Assembly: GCA_030618495.1 (NCBI GenBank)
Contig: JAUXDE010000012.1
Location: forward strand, 1 to 23,348
DNA length: 23,348 bases
Source: Clostridia bacterium
GTDB lineage: Bacteria; UBA6262; WVXT01; JAUXBS01
Reading direction: 5' to 3'
In this document: positions 6,871 to 15,590 of the stretch, in pieces
Position numbering within the stretch: the stretch's first letter is position 1
Layout of the letters: the number at the start of each line of letters is the position of its first letter
Made by a program: the position numbers and the translations under genes
Notes under the pieces: generated by a model
Databases searched by the model: none
What the model was told of the DNA's origin: nothing
What the model saw: only the letters and a program-made list of their open reading frames with translations

Positions 6871-8073
6871 TTAGAACCTGAACGAGAGAGACATTCTGTG
6901 CGCCGCGCCCAGGCCATCCTGAGCCCCTATATTAAACAACCCGCTGAACGCATAGTTCACTTCAACCATGTCTGCAAACTTCAGGCCTATACCCGCCGAA
7001 CCGGTAAAAACATTCAAGTCCGCAGTTGGACCCGCCAACTGCTTGACACCGGCGCGAATTGCAAGCATATTGACAATCCACAACTCCATACCTGCCGAGA
7101 AATCCATTAATTGCTGATCCTGTAAAATACCACCGACCATTACATCCGCCGCAACCGTTATGGCTGATATTCCCGGCATGCCTGAGAGAGTATACGATAC
7201 ACCGGCTCCGACACCCATGGGAATTGTTGCAGGGGCAGGCGCTGCTACCGAAGGATACATCAGGTTTTGCGCCGACCCATCATAAACGGCAGGATCCCTA
7301 TAGTATGGCAAACCGTTCGCATCCAATTTGTCCTCATTCACTGACCAGGCCATTTGTGACATGTCCATTAAATTCCTGGCAACAATACCTACGCTCAAAC
7401 CACTCGCCGCTTCGCCCATCAGGGGATTGCCGGGATTCATCCTGTACATCAATCCCACATCTACTCCGAAACCACTGGCTTCATACTCAAATACACTCTG
7501 GCTGAGCAGTTTTACGTTGGCGCCGACACAGAGACCGGGACCGAAGTTCTGTGAGAAACTTACTATGATAGCCTGCTCCATGTCACTGCCTTCTTTCATG
7601 TTGTCCGGATTATAGAAGACCCTCTCGCCTGTTTCCCATATCCCGTCTCCATCATCATCCCATTCCAACCCCCTGGTGTCATATATTCCATCTATTCCAA
7701 GCTGAACCAGACTTGCGCCGATTCTCATGGCGCCAAGCGTCCACACTAACCCGAAGTAATTATAGTTAGCGCCTAACTGCGCCACATTGATACCGGCTAA
7801 ATTACCGGCATCATCAGTACCTACACTTTCCAGGGCTGCCGGACAGTACATAGCTATTATTTCTTTCTTGTGCATGCCGCCCATTCCTGCCGGGTTCCAG
7901 TAAGCCGCGCTTCCATCGTTTGCTATGCCAATGAATGTTCCTCCCATTCCCAGAGCTCTCGCTCCTACTCCTATATTAAGGAACTCTCCGGCATATTTAC
8001 CATCCGCAAAAGCGCTAGTGGCAAACACTGCAAAAACTAACACAACTCCAATCAAAATAAGTGTTCTTTTCAT
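6871..8073 (-). CDS. PorV/PorQ-family outer-membrane beta-barrel protein
   Basis: The protein is 400 residues from the ATG at 8073. A cleavable signal peptide (1-23, ending TSAFA before DGKYAGEF) leads into the family's hallmark N-terminus GVGARALGMGGTF, then NDGSAAYWNPAGM. Alternating hydrophobic strands follow, and the last residue is Phe (SLSFRF), a BamA-type outer-membrane signal. Residues 139-150 (DDDGDGIWETGE) match a 12-residue EF-hand calcium loop. The frame is open to 8148, but that would put the start inside the promoter, while GGGAGGG precedes the ATG at 8073. The family includes PorV of type IX secretion and many barrels of unknown role; no type IX genes are here, so the function is unassigned. 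It is monocistronic with two promoters and a terminator. Confidence 0.88.
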   Translation of the reverse strand: MKRTLILIGVVLVFAVFATSAFADGKYAGEFLNIGVGARALGMGGTFIGIANDGSAAYWNPAGMGGMHKKEIIAMYCPAALESVGTDDAGNLAGINVAQLGANYNYFGLVWTLGAMRIGASLVQLGIDGIYDTRGLEWDDDGDGIWETGERVFYNPDNMKEGSDMEQAIIVSFSQNFGPGLCVGANVKLLSQSVFEYEASGFGVDVGLMYRMNPGNPLMGEAASGLSVGIVARNLMDMSQMAWSVNEDKLDANGLPYYRDPAVYDGSAQNLMYPSVAAPAPATIPMGVGAGVSYTLSGMPGISAITVAADVMVGGILQDQQLMDFSAGMELWIVNMLAIRAGVKQLAGPTADLNVFTGSAGIGLKFADMVEVNYAFSGLFNIGAQDGLGAAHRMSLSFRF

Positions 8074-8119
8074 CTTCTTACCCTCCCTCTGAAATGTCCA
8101 ACTAAATTTCCTTACTACA

Positions 8120-8148
8120 AGTATATAACACGAACCAACATTTGTCAA
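8120..8148 (-). promoter_or_regulatory. Proximal sigma70-type promoter of the PorV-family gene
   Basis: TTGACA (8148-8143), a 17-bp spacer and TATACT (8125-8120) lie about 40 bp before the ATG at 8073. This position also rules out translation starting further upstream at 8148. Confidence 0.75.
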
Positions 8149-8228
8149 GCACTTTTTACAATTTTTTTCTTAACCACAATTCCCGATACACTGCATTGGT
8201 AAACCTGCACTTTCAAAGTTTCAATACT

Positions 8229-8257
8229 ATTATAACATGAAATAACCATTTTGTCAA
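8229..8257 (-). promoter_or_regulatory. Distal sigma70-type promoter upstream of the PorV-family gene
   Basis: TTGACA (8257-8252), a 17-bp spacer ending in TGT, and TATAAT (8234-8229) give a perfect consensus with an extended -10. It lies between tRNA-Pro and the proximal promoter, so the gene appears to have tandem promoters. The transcript between them has a possible 8-codon ORF (8196-8170, MQCIGNCG) of doubtful meaning. Confidence 0.75.
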
Positions 8258-8286
8258 GTGTTTATTTTGTGACTTTAATTACAACA

Positions 8287-8361
8287 TCGGGGTGGCCGGA
8301 TTTGAACCGGCGACCTCCTGCTCCCAAAGCAGGCGCGCTAGACCAACTGCGCCACACCCCG
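8287..8361 (-). tRNA. tRNA-Pro (anticodon UGG)
   Basis: The minus strand folds into a full cloverleaf of 75 nt. The 7-bp acceptor stem pairs CGGGGTG with CACCCCG, the D arm has stem GCGC and GG in the loop, and the anticodon stem CCTGC/GCAGG carries loop TTTGGGA (anticodon TGG). The variable region is 5 nt, the T arm is GCCGG-TTCAAAT-CCGGC, and the discriminator is A. CCA is not encoded, so it must be added after transcription. It follows rdgB by 59 bp on the same strand and may be cut from the valS-rph-rdgB transcript. Confidence 0.96.
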
Positions 8362-8420
8362 TACCGGCACTACTGCTGCTCCTGTAAATCCGTTCATTTT
8401 TGCGTTTAATAACTATAAAC

Positions 8421-9020
8421 TTATAATATATTAAGTAATATTATATCTTTTACCTTAATGAATGCCTTTGCCCTATGGCTTATCTTATTTTTTGTTTCCT
8501 GTTCCAGTTCAGCAAAGGTCTTCCCGTATTCAGGAACTATAAACAGCGGATCATAACCAAAACCGCCGTCCCCGCGCTTTTCCCTGCCAATTATCCCTTC
8601 ACATACACCCTGAACCGTCCTCATTTGGCCACCCGGACTGTAAAGGGCTGCAACACACTTAAACCTTGCCCGTGAGTTTTGTTCAGAAATATCCTTCATC
8701 AGTTTCAACAGTTTGTTGTTGTTATCATCATAACTGCAGTTCTCACCCGCAAACCGCGCCGATATTACCCCCGGAGCGCCGTTTAATGCCTCTACTTCCA
8801 GCCCCGAATCATCGGATAATGCAGTCTTGCCTGTGAACTCACTTACAACCCTTGCCTTTTTCACGGCATTGTCTTCAAGCGTTGCTCCATCCTCAACCAC
8901 CTCAGGACATCCCGGAAAATCTTCAAGCGTTAAGATTCTTATGTCAGGACTTTTCAATATATTCCTGATTTCGTTTACCTTGCCCGGGTTTCTTGTCGCA
9001 AGAACTATTTCTCTTATCAT
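8421..9020 (-). CDS. rdgB: XTP/dITP diphosphatase (RdgB/HAM1 family)
   Basis: At 199 residues it has the usual length for this house-cleaning pyrophosphatase, which hydrolyses XTP, dITP and ITP so they are not built into DNA or RNA. The family motifs are all present: the N-terminal phosphate-binding ATRNPGKVNEI, the metal/nucleotide region ALSDDSGLEVEALNGAPG, then SARFAG, GGFGYDPLF and SHRAKAF near the C-terminus. The ATG lies 5 bp after the rph stop, so translation is probably coupled; the only Shine-Dalgarno-like run (GGGGA) is rather far upstream. The rph-rdgB pair is a common conserved arrangement in bacteria. No key residue appears to be missing. Confidence 0.96.
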   Translation of the reverse strand: MIREIVLATRNPGKVNEIRNILKSPDIRILTLEDFPGCPEVVEDGATLEDNAVKKARVVSEFTGKTALSDDSGLEVEALNGAPGVISARFAGENCSYDDNNNKLLKLMKDISEQNSRARFKCVAALYSPGGQMRTVQGVCEGIIGREKRGDGGFGYDPLFIVPEYGKTFAELEQETKNKISHRAKAFIKVKDIILLNIL

Positions 9021-9025
9021 GGTTT

Positions 9026-9742
9026 TTATTTAAGTTCCCCGATCTTTTTCTTATGTATTTCAATAACCTCAAGAATGCCGCTCTTTGCCAGCTCAAGCAG
9101 TTTCTCCAGTTCATTCCCCGAAAATGAATATTCCTCTCCGGTTGCCTGTATTTCCACGAACCTGCCATTGCCGGTCATCACCACGTTCATATCCACCGAA
9201 GCATTGGAATCATCAACGTATGTCAGGTCCACCATGGGCTTACCGTCCACTATACCTACGCTTATGGCTCCAAGATAGTCCTTAATGGGCCAACCGGTTA
9301 ATTTTTTTTCCCTGTTTAATTTGCGCAGGGCTTCAACAAGGGCAATAAAACCGCCGTTTACGGATGCCGTGCGCGTACCGCCGTCCGCCTGTATCACATC
9401 ACAGTCCACGATGATAGATCGTTCCCCGAGCGTTTTCAGGTCTGTTACCGCCCTGAGCGACCTTCCTATCAGCCTCTGTATTTCCTGCGTTCTGCCTCCA
9501 ACCTTGTACCTTTCCCTTGCCATCCTGGTGCCGGTTGAACGCGGAAGCATTGAATACTCAGCGGTAACCCAACCGGTGCCCGCGCCTTTCAGGTGCGGAG
9601 GGACCTTTTCCTGAATGGACGCAGTACACACCACCCTGGTGTTGCCAAAAGAAATGAGCACCGAACCATCTGCGTTCTTTATGTAATTCCGGACTATCTT
9701 CACTTCCCTTATTCTATCCCCTCTTTTCGTATGCAATCCCAT
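9026..9742 (-). CDS. rph: Ribonuclease PH
   Basis: At 238 residues it matches RNase PH, the phosphorolytic 3' exoribonuclease that trims tRNA precursors. Seen motifs are [13 protein letters not shown], the substrate region [14 protein letters not shown] with [19 protein letters not shown], and the phosphate and catalytic stretch [19 protein letters not shown]. Later come AISVGIVDG and [14 protein letters not shown] sits well before the ATG. It lies between valS (41 bp upstream) and rdgB (5 bp downstream). A tRNA gene follows rdgB on the same strand, which fits its tRNA-processing role, although that may be coincidence. Nothing abnormal is seen. Confidence 0.97.
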   Translation of the reverse strand: MGLHTKRGDRIREVKIVRNYIKNADGSVLISFGNTRVVCTASIQEKVPPHLKGAGTGWVTAEYSMLPRSTGTRMARERYKVGGRTQEIQRLIGRSLRAVTDLKTLGERSIIVDCDVIQADGGTRTASVNGGFIALVEALRKLNREKKLTGWPIKDYLGAISVGIVDGKPMVDLTYVDDSNASVDMNVVMTGNGRFVEIQATGEEYSFSGNELEKLLELAKSGILEVIEIHKKKIGELK

Positions 9743-9783
9743 AATTGGACTCCTTTAATTACCCGCTGTACGGGGCAAATGTT

Positions 9784-12450
9784 TTATTTTAATAAGTTTA
9801 AATTATTTATAAGTTTCTGCTTCTTATCCTGAAGTTCCTTTTCCTGGCTTCTGGCTTTTTTCACGATATCTTCAGGGGCATTATTCACAAAGGATTTATT
9901 GCGTAGTTTTTGAGTTAGTTTTTCAAGCACTTCCTCCGTCTTCCGGATTCCATTGCTTAATCTCGCCTCCTCTTTTTCTATGTCAATTATCCCTTCAAGA
10001 GGAACGTATACTTCCATGTTTCTTACAACAGCCGTTGCCGCTTTGTCAGGTTTCTTCACATTCGTTCCAACGCTTATTTTTGACCTGGCAAGAGCATTTA
10101 TATACGTTTCATGCTTTTGAATGAACTCTGCTACTTCCGTTTCCCTTGCTAAAATTTCAGGTTCAACCATCTTTGCGACAGGCACATTCATTTCGCTCCT
10201 GATATTACGCACCGCTGTTATCATTTCTATTATCAGCCCCATATTACTCATCACATCACTGTCAATCTCGCCGCCCGAAGGCCAGTTTGATATCATGATT
10301 GATTCATGATTCCCATGGGGCCTGCCGCGCGCAAGTTCCCTGAGGCTCTGCCAGATCTCTTCCGTAATAAACGGCATTATGGGATGAAGCAGTTTCAATA
10401 CACCTTCAAGCACTTCCACAAGCACGTTCTGAACTATAATTCTTTGTTCTTTTGACCCTTTTCCCGTAAGCCTGGGTTTTGCAAGTTCAAGATACCAATC
10501 ACAGTACTTGTTCCACAGGAACTCGTACAGAAGCCTCGCCGCCCTGCTCATATCGTATTCGTCAAACGCCCCGGTGACCTCCTTTACCGTACTGTTGAAT
10601 TCAGAAAGAATCCATCTGTCGCTCAACTCCAGTCTTTCTTCATCCTCAAGGGACGTCCATTCATAACCCTCCATGTTCATCATAACAAAACGGGATGCAT
10701 TCCACATCTTGTTGGCAAAATTCCTTGCCGATTCAAAGTTTTCATCGGATACCTGAAGGTCTCTTCCCATTACCCCTGTAAGGCACAGGCAGAAACGCAG
10801 CGCGTCAGTGCCATACTTTGACGTGACCTCAAGCGGGTCTATTACGTTACCGTATGATTTGCTCATCTTCTTGCCCTTTGAATCTCTCACTATGCCGTGA
10901 ATGTAGACCGTATGATAGGGAATATCCTTCATCAGTTCCATCCCCATCATAATCATTCTTGCAACCCAGAGGTAGAGTATTTCATGACCGGTAACAAGCA
11001 CTGAAGTGGGATAGAAAAATTCCAGTTCCTTTGTTTTTTCCGGCCAGCCAAGCGTTGAAAAAGGCCACAGCGCCGAAGAGAACCATGTGTCCAGCACGTC
11101 AGGGTCCCGGATGAGTTCTTCACTGCCGCATTGCGGGCACCTGCCGGGCTTTGATTCAGAAACAATTGGCTCGCACGGTTTTGACAGCTTCTTTTGCGAA
11201 ATCCTTTTTGAGTTCGGGCAGTACCACACGGGTATCCGGTGCCCCCACCATATCTGGCGGCTTATGCACCAGTCATGAAGGTTCTCAAGCCAGTTCATGT
11301 ACGGCTTGGTCCATCTTTCGGGAACGAATTTTACCTTGTTTTTATTTACAACGTCCATTCCCATCTTTGCCATCCCGCTCATCTTAAGGAACCACTGTTC
11401 CGAAACCAGGGGTTCTATCACCGTTTCACAGCGGTAGCACTGGCCTATGGAGGTGGTATAATCCTCTGTCTTTTCAAGGTAACCGGATTCTTCAAGGTCC
11501 CTGACAAGTTTCTTCCTGCATTCATACCTGTCCATGCCTTTATACTTTCCCGCCGCATCGGTCATCATGCCTTTTTCATCAATAACCTTTACCCCGGGAA
11601 GTTTATGCCGGAGCCCCATTTCAAAATCATTCGGGTCATGAAGCGGTGTCACTTTTACCGCGCCCGTACCGAAAGAAGGATCAACAAAATCATCGGCAAT
11701 AACGGGAATTTCCCTGTTCATTACGGGTAATGTTACCGTTGAACCTATAAGGCCCTTGTACCTTTTATCCTTCGGGTTTACGGCAACGGCAGTATCGCCG
11801 AGCATTGTTTCAGGGCGTGTTGTCGCCACGTTTATATCCCCGTATTTTATATACCAGAGTTTCCCGTTTACTTCCTCATGTTCTACTTCTATATCCGACA
11901 GCGCTGTCAGGCACCTGGGGCACCAGTTTACAATATACTCGCCGCGGTAAATAAGGCCTTTTTTGTAGAGGTCAACAAATGCCTTCATGACCGCTTTTTC
12001 ACATATGCCGTCCATCGTAAACCTGGTCCTCTCCCAGTCACAGGAGCAACCCAGCTTCTTTAACTGTTCAAGTATGTTATCCCCGGTCTTTCCCCTCCAT
12101 TCCCACATGCGCCTGAGAAATTCCTCCCTGCCCAGTTTCTGCCTGTCCAGCCCTTCTTTAGCAAGTTTCTTTTCAACGATGTTCTGCGTTGCAATGCCGC
12201 CGTGATCGGTGCCGGGCAGCCACAGGGTTTCATATCCCTGCATCCTTTTTATCCTTATAAGAACGTCCTGAAGCACGTTGTTTAACGCATGCCCCATGTG
12301 AAGCAAGCCCGTAACATTCGGGGGAGGTATTGCGATGGTATAAGGTTTGGCGCTCTTACCGGGAACTGCGTGGAAGTAGTTATGTTCCAGCCAGAACTTA
12401 TACCACTTATTTTCTGTATCCGCGGGATCATATTTTGTTTTAATATTCAA
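9784..12450 (-). CDS. valS: Valyl-tRNA synthetase
   Basis: A class I aminoacyl-tRNA synthetase of 888 residues that charges tRNA-Val. It has PPPNVTGLLHMGHAL (HIGH motif, near 51-54), the CP1 editing domain with TTRPETMLGDTAVAV and GTGAVKVTP, the CISRQIWWGHRIP segment, and a Zn-ribbon-like cysteine set with CPQC. DVLDTWFSSALWP, the KMSKS loop (528-532) and a C-terminal Val-RS coiled coil (about the last 65 residues, with IDIEKEEARL) follow. No ATG start fits. The frame opens at a TTG at 12462, but a second TTG at 12450 has GGAG six bases upstream and is preferred. It is first in valS-rph-rdgB. No T-box leader is seen in the 124-bp gap. Confidence 0.97.
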   Translation of the reverse strand: MNIKTKYDPADTENKWYKFWLEHNYFHAVPGKSAKPYTIAIPPPNVTGLLHMGHALNNVLQDVLIRIKRMQGYETLWLPGTDHGGIATQNIVEKKLAKEGLDRQKLGREEFLRRMWEWRGKTGDNILEQLKKLGCSCDWERTRFTMDGICEKAVMKAFVDLYKKGLIYRGEYIVNWCPRCLTALSDIEVEHEEVNGKLWYIKYGDINVATTRPETMLGDTAVAVNPKDKRYKGLIGSTVTLPVMNREIPVIADDFVDPSFGTGAVKVTPLHDPNDFEMGLRHKLPGVKVIDEKGMMTDAAGKYKGMDRYECRKKLVRDLEESGYLEKTEDYTTSIGQCYRCETVIEPLVSEQWFLKMSGMAKMGMDVVNKNKVKFVPERWTKPYMNWLENLHDWCISRQIWWGHRIPVWYCPNSKRISQKKLSKPCEPIVSESKPGRCPQCGSEELIRDPDVLDTWFSSALWPFSTLGWPEKTKELEFFYPTSVLVTGHEILYLWVARMIMMGMELMKDIPYHTVYIHGIVRDSKGKKMSKSYGNVIDPLEVTSKYGTDALRFCLCLTGVMGRDLQVSDENFESARNFANKMWNASRFVMMNMEGYEWTSLEDEERLELSDRWILSEFNSTVKEVTGAFDEYDMSRAARLLYEFLWNKYCDWYLELAKPRLTGKGSKEQRIIVQNVLVEVLEGVLKLLHPIMPFITEEIWQSLRELARGRPHGNHESIMISNWPSGGEIDSDVMSNMGLIIEMITAVRNIRSEMNVPVAKMVEPEILARETEVAEFIQKHETYINALARSKISVGTNVKKPDKAATAVVRNMEVYVPLEGIIDIEKEEARLSNGIRKTEEVLEKLTQKLRNKSFVNNAPEDIVKKARSQEKELQDKKQKLINNLNLLK

Positions 12451-12480
12451 CTTTAACTCCAATATTTTCGACGTTAAATC

Positions 12481-12509
12481 AGCATAGCAAATTTATAATA
12501 CCAATGCAA
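12481..12509 (-). promoter_or_regulatory. Candidate promoter for valS-rph-rdgB
   Basis: TTGCAT (12509-12504), a 17-bp spacer ending in TGC, and TATGCT (12486-12481) give a moderate match with an extended -10, about 30 bp before the valS start. The rest of the 12463-12586 gap is AT-rich, and I see no terminator or riboswitch in it. Confidence 0.4.
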
Positions 12510-12586
12510 ACTAAACATTACACTCTTAATATTCAATATTTATCTTGTTTTATTCTCATCTAAAATGGTGAAACGGCTGACAGAAC

Positions 12587-14329
12587 TTAATACAATTTCA
12601 TTAATATCTTTTCAGCTTCTTTTTTATCGTTTTCCGCAAGGTCATATCTGCCCATTTTTCTATGAGTGATACTACGGTTATTATACGCCATTACATAATA
12701 AGGCCATAATTCAATAGCTTTAGAAAAATCATTTACAGCTTTGTCATGGGCCTCCATTATCCCGTAAACAACACCCCTGCTGTTATAAACCCTTGCATTG
12801 CCGGGATTTATCTTTAACGCCTTGTTATAATCCGTTATTGCCTTATCGTAAATCCCTTTCTTCTTGTATGTTGCTCCGCGGTTATAATGGGCCTTTGCAT
12901 CTTCCGGGAACAATACTATTGCAGCGCTAAAATCAGACAGGGCCTTGTCATGTAACCCTCTTTCCTTGTATAACATCCCCCTGCTATTAAGAGCAATTAC
13001 TGAATTCTTATTATTTTGCAGTACTTTAGACCATAGGATTACCCCATCACTCCAATCACTATTCCTCCTCATGGTCAACAATGAAAACAATATGAGCACT
13101 ATGCAAATCGCAGCCGGCAGTAATTTATCCCTGTGTATGCCCTGCAGGCGCTTATACAATAGAATGATTAACGCTGATATCATACCTGCGCATGGAAGAT
13201 ATATCCTGTGTTCATTCATAATAACAGGATAAAGAGATATTATACTTGAAGTGGGAATCAGTATGATGAAAAACCACAGGATAAACAGTGATATTGTTTT
13301 TGAAGTCTTTGACAGCCGTATTCCAGCCATAACGATTATCCCTATTACAATTAATGATAAAAGCGATCTGATGTCAATAATACTTTCCGAAAATGGAAAG
13401 AAATGGTCTATTGAAAGACCTACAGGCAATATCATTAGCCTGAAATAATCCATAATCGCCCTTGGCTGTGTTATGAAGTACCAAAACGCGCCGGTATCAC
13501 CCTGAGAACCAAGGGTTTTCAATTCATCGTAACTAAATAACCTGAAAAATGAATACAGTAATGCAATCAAGAGAAACAATAAATGGTATTGCTTGATGTT
13601 GTTAATGAATTTCTTTTTATTATAACCGGAAATGAAATACCAGTCCACAAGCATGAGTATTGCCGGCAATGTAACAGCCATCTCTTTGCTTAAAAGCGCC
13701 ATCATGAAAGATATTACAGAGAACAGATAACACAAATATGCTCTTCTTCCGTTAAGGTGTTTAATGAATAATACAAGAGCCAAAAGGTAGAAAAATGATG
13801 CCATAAGTTCTGATCTTTGCCATATGTAGTTAACCGCCTCAGTATTCACCGGATGCACCGCAAATAACAATGAGCTAAAAAAGGCTGCTTTATGCGCATC
13901 GTTTCTTCTCCCGGGTATTTCTGTGGAAGGGGTTTCCATGCCAAAGAACATGCGCATTAACAAATAAATCAATACAGCATTGGCTGTATGAAACAAAACG
14001 CTCACCACATGATACCCTACAACATTAAACTTTCCAATCCTATAATTTAAAGCGAATGAAATCATTGCAAGAGGCCTATAAACTTTTTTCAGTACACCTG
14101 ATTCCCCTGAATTAAAAAAGTTTTTATTGAAAAATAATGGAATATTCCGGACGTTCCTTATCAGGCTGTTTTCTTCAATTGTCGCTTTATCATCATAAAC
14201 AAATGTATTATTAAGAGAATTGGAGTAAACAACAAAAGTAATTAATATTATTGTCAGTATATGGAACCATTTTATCCTGCGCATTTGATTGTAATTGTCA
14301 TCATGATTTATATTAATCATTGGATTCAA
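12587..14329 (-). CDS. TMTC-like GT-C membrane glycosyltransferase with four C-terminal TPRs
   Basis: The product is about 580 residues. A polytopic membrane region (about 20-420) carries the family marks: an acidic YDD (45-47) in the first external loop, HPVNTEAVNYIWQRSEL (159-175), KEMAVTLP, QPRAIMDYFRL and NEHRIYLP. These match TMTC/DUF1736 O-mannosyltransferase-like GT-C enzymes. Four tandem 34-residue TPRs follow (444-477, 478-511, 512-545, 546-579). It probably glycosylates exported proteins from a lipid-linked donor, with the TPRs binding acceptor or partner; this is inferred. The start is uncertain. The frame opens at TTG 14386; GGAGG sits 5 bp before TTG 14329, and ATG 14320 and ATG 14284 are alternatives. 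The last aligns with the paralog at 1-623. It is downstream of the CapA-family gene, probably in one transcript. Confidence 0.82.
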   Translation of the reverse strand: MNPMININHDDNYNQMRRIKWFHILTIILITFVVYSNSLNNTFVYDDKATIEENSLIRNVRNIPLFFNKNFFNSGESGVLKKVYRPLAMISFALNYRIGKFNVVGYHVVSVLFHTANAVLIYLLMRMFFGMETPSTEIPGRRNDAHKAAFFSSLLFAVHPVNTEAVNYIWQRSELMASFFYLLALVLFIKHLNGRRAYLCYLFSVISFMMALLSKEMAVTLPAILMLVDWYFISGYNKKKFINNIKQYHLLFLLIALLYSFFRLFSYDELKTLGSQGDTGAFWYFITQPRAIMDYFRLMILPVGLSIDHFFPFSESIIDIRSLLSLIVIGIIVMAGIRLSKTSKTISLFILWFFIILIPTSSIISLYPVIMNEHRIYLPCAGMISALIILLYKRLQGIHRDKLLPAAICIVLILFSLLTMRRNSDWSDGVILWSKVLQNNKNSVIALNSRGMLYKERGLHDKALSDFSAAIVLFPEDAKAHYNRGATYKKKGIYDKAITDYNKALKINPGNARVYNSRGVVYGIMEAHDKAVNDFSKAIELWPYYVMAYNNRSITHRKMGRYDLAENDKKEAEKILMKLY

Positions 14330-14394
14330 CAGAACCTCCGATGCATTTATTTTTATCGGTTCCCCGCTGACTGTTTTTTTCCGCAAGCCCGTTT

Positions 14395-15429
14395 TTATTC
14401 TTCTATCGGCGTAACGGAATAGCCCTTGATTTTTTCTACTAAATTTTTTCCCTCTTCGCCTTCCATAATCCGCGGCTGGAACAAAACGCTTGCTATGTCA
14501 ACCGGCACTATCCTGTGGGTTATCCCTTCCCTGCCCAGACGGATAAATAAAATCATGGTTTCCTTGATATCTCCCGTCCAGTTTGCCCCAAAGACAAAGT
14601 TACCCAGCGAGTAGGCAATCACCTTTCCCCTGTAGGTTTCAACTCCCTGAAGGACATGTGGATGATGCCCTAAAACCACGTCTGCCCCTGAATCCACAGC
14701 CAGGCGCGCGTATTCCTTCTGGTAACTCTTGATTCTATGGGACTTTTCGGAACCCCAATGAAATGACACCACAACGAAGTCTGCATTTTCCTTTGCCTTT
14801 TTAACGTCATATTTTATATACCCCGGGTAGCCAAAAACAACTCCGGGTTTTCGCTTCGTTGCATTCATTTCCATTGGAAAGGTGTTTGAGAAACCAATGA
14901 AGGCCACCTTCAGTCCATTAGCCTCAATAATCACGGGCTCCCTTGCCTCGTATAGATTTTCCCCAGCGCCAAAATACCTTATCCCCGCATTCCCCAGGGT
15001 TTCCATCGTATCCATGAGACCGATGCCGCCGTAGTCCATGATGTGGTTGTTGGCAAGGTTTACTACGTCTACTCCCCCTCTTTTCAGGCACTTAACATAT
15101 TCTGGGTCAACCCGGAAATTAAATTTTTTTTCCATTTTTTCACCCCTCTTCGTAAACGGGGCTTCCAGGTTTCCAACTGCTATATCCGCCTTTTCAAGTA
15201 CATCGCTGACACCTGAAAAAGGAAAATCAAAAGGGTCTTTGCCGGCTCCGGCAAGTTTCAAGTAGATATTATCAAGATGCCAGCCCAGCACAATATCCCC
15301 TATCGCCGCAACGACCACTTCTTCCCGCTTGCCTGACTTCTCCACAGCCGTTCCGGCAGTACTGAGTAGAACAACCGAAAAAATCGATAATATACATAAA
15401 AATACACCGGATTTCATGGGTTTTGCCAT
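14395..15429 (-). CDS. CapA-family metallophosphatase-like protein
   Basis: The protein is 344 residues from the ATG at 15429. An N-terminal signal or anchor helix (about 7-26) precedes a PGA_cap/CapA metallophosphatase fold. Metal-site-like motifs run in the expected order: GDIVLG (44-49), NLEAPFT (87-93), LANNHIMDYG (125-134), FHWGSE (223-228), GHHPHVLQ (254-261) and YSLGNFVF (273-280). Relatives take part in poly-gamma-glutamate capsule export, but most members have no assigned substrate, and no pgsB or pgsC homologue is here. The neighbouring glycosyltransferase suggests an envelope role. The ATG has no Shine-Dalgarno and coincides with the predicted transcription start; TTG 15435 and ATG 15417 are alternatives. 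Family call firm, function open. Confidence 0.88.
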   Translation of the reverse strand: MAKPMKSGVFLCILSIFSVVLLSTAGTAVEKSGKREEVVVAAIGDIVLGWHLDNIYLKLAGAGKDPFDFPFSGVSDVLEKADIAVGNLEAPFTKRGEKMEKKFNFRVDPEYVKCLKRGGVDVVNLANNHIMDYGGIGLMDTMETLGNAGIRYFGAGENLYEAREPVIIEANGLKVAFIGFSNTFPMEMNATKRKPGVVFGYPGYIKYDVKKAKENADFVVVSFHWGSEKSHRIKSYQKEYARLAVDSGADVVLGHHPHVLQGVETYRGKVIAYSLGNFVFGANWTGDIKETMILFIRLGREGITHRIVPVDIASVLFQPRIMEGEEGKNLVEKIKGYSVTPIEE

Positions 15430-15435
15430 ACACAA

Positions 15436-15464
15436 ATAGTATCACATTTATCTTTATATTACAA
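15436..15464 (-). promoter_or_regulatory. Candidate promoter for the CapA-family gene
   Basis: TTGTAA (15464-15459), a 17-bp spacer ending in TGA, and TACTAT (15441-15436) form a moderate extended -10 promoter. The expected transcription start falls on or next to the ATG at 15429, implying a leaderless mRNA. Confidence 0.4.
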
Positions 15465-15524
15465 TTAAAAGTAACTGAAATATAACGATATTCTACAAGA
15501 AACCTATTAAAAACCATAAAAACC

Positions 15525-15552
15525 TTGACAAAAATATCTTAATTGTTATAAT
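15525..15552 (+). promoter_or_regulatory. Sigma70-type promoter of the M23 peptidase-bactofilin operon
   Basis: TTGACA (15525-15530) and TATAAT (15547-15552) are both perfect and separated by 16 bp. The predicted leader is about 32 nt before the ATG at 15591. It diverges from the CapA-family gene promoter. Confidence 0.88.
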
Positions 15553-15590
15553 ACACTAGAATAAATTGTTGTGCATAATAAAGGAAAAAA

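Noticed and set aside
6871-8073. Evidence for a type IX secretion system
   Set aside because: PorV/PorQ-family barrels occur in many bacteria without type IX secretion, and no other type IX gene or C-terminal sorting domain is in the window.
6871-8148. Longer start for the PorV-family protein at 8148
   Set aside because: It would add 25 residues before a clean signal peptide and place translation inside the -35 box of a consensus promoter. The ATG at 8073 has a strong ribosome binding site.
12463-12586. T-box riboswitch upstream of valS
   Set aside because: The gap is only 124 bp and AT-rich. I saw no specifier stem, no T-box core sequence and no terminator hairpin before the start.
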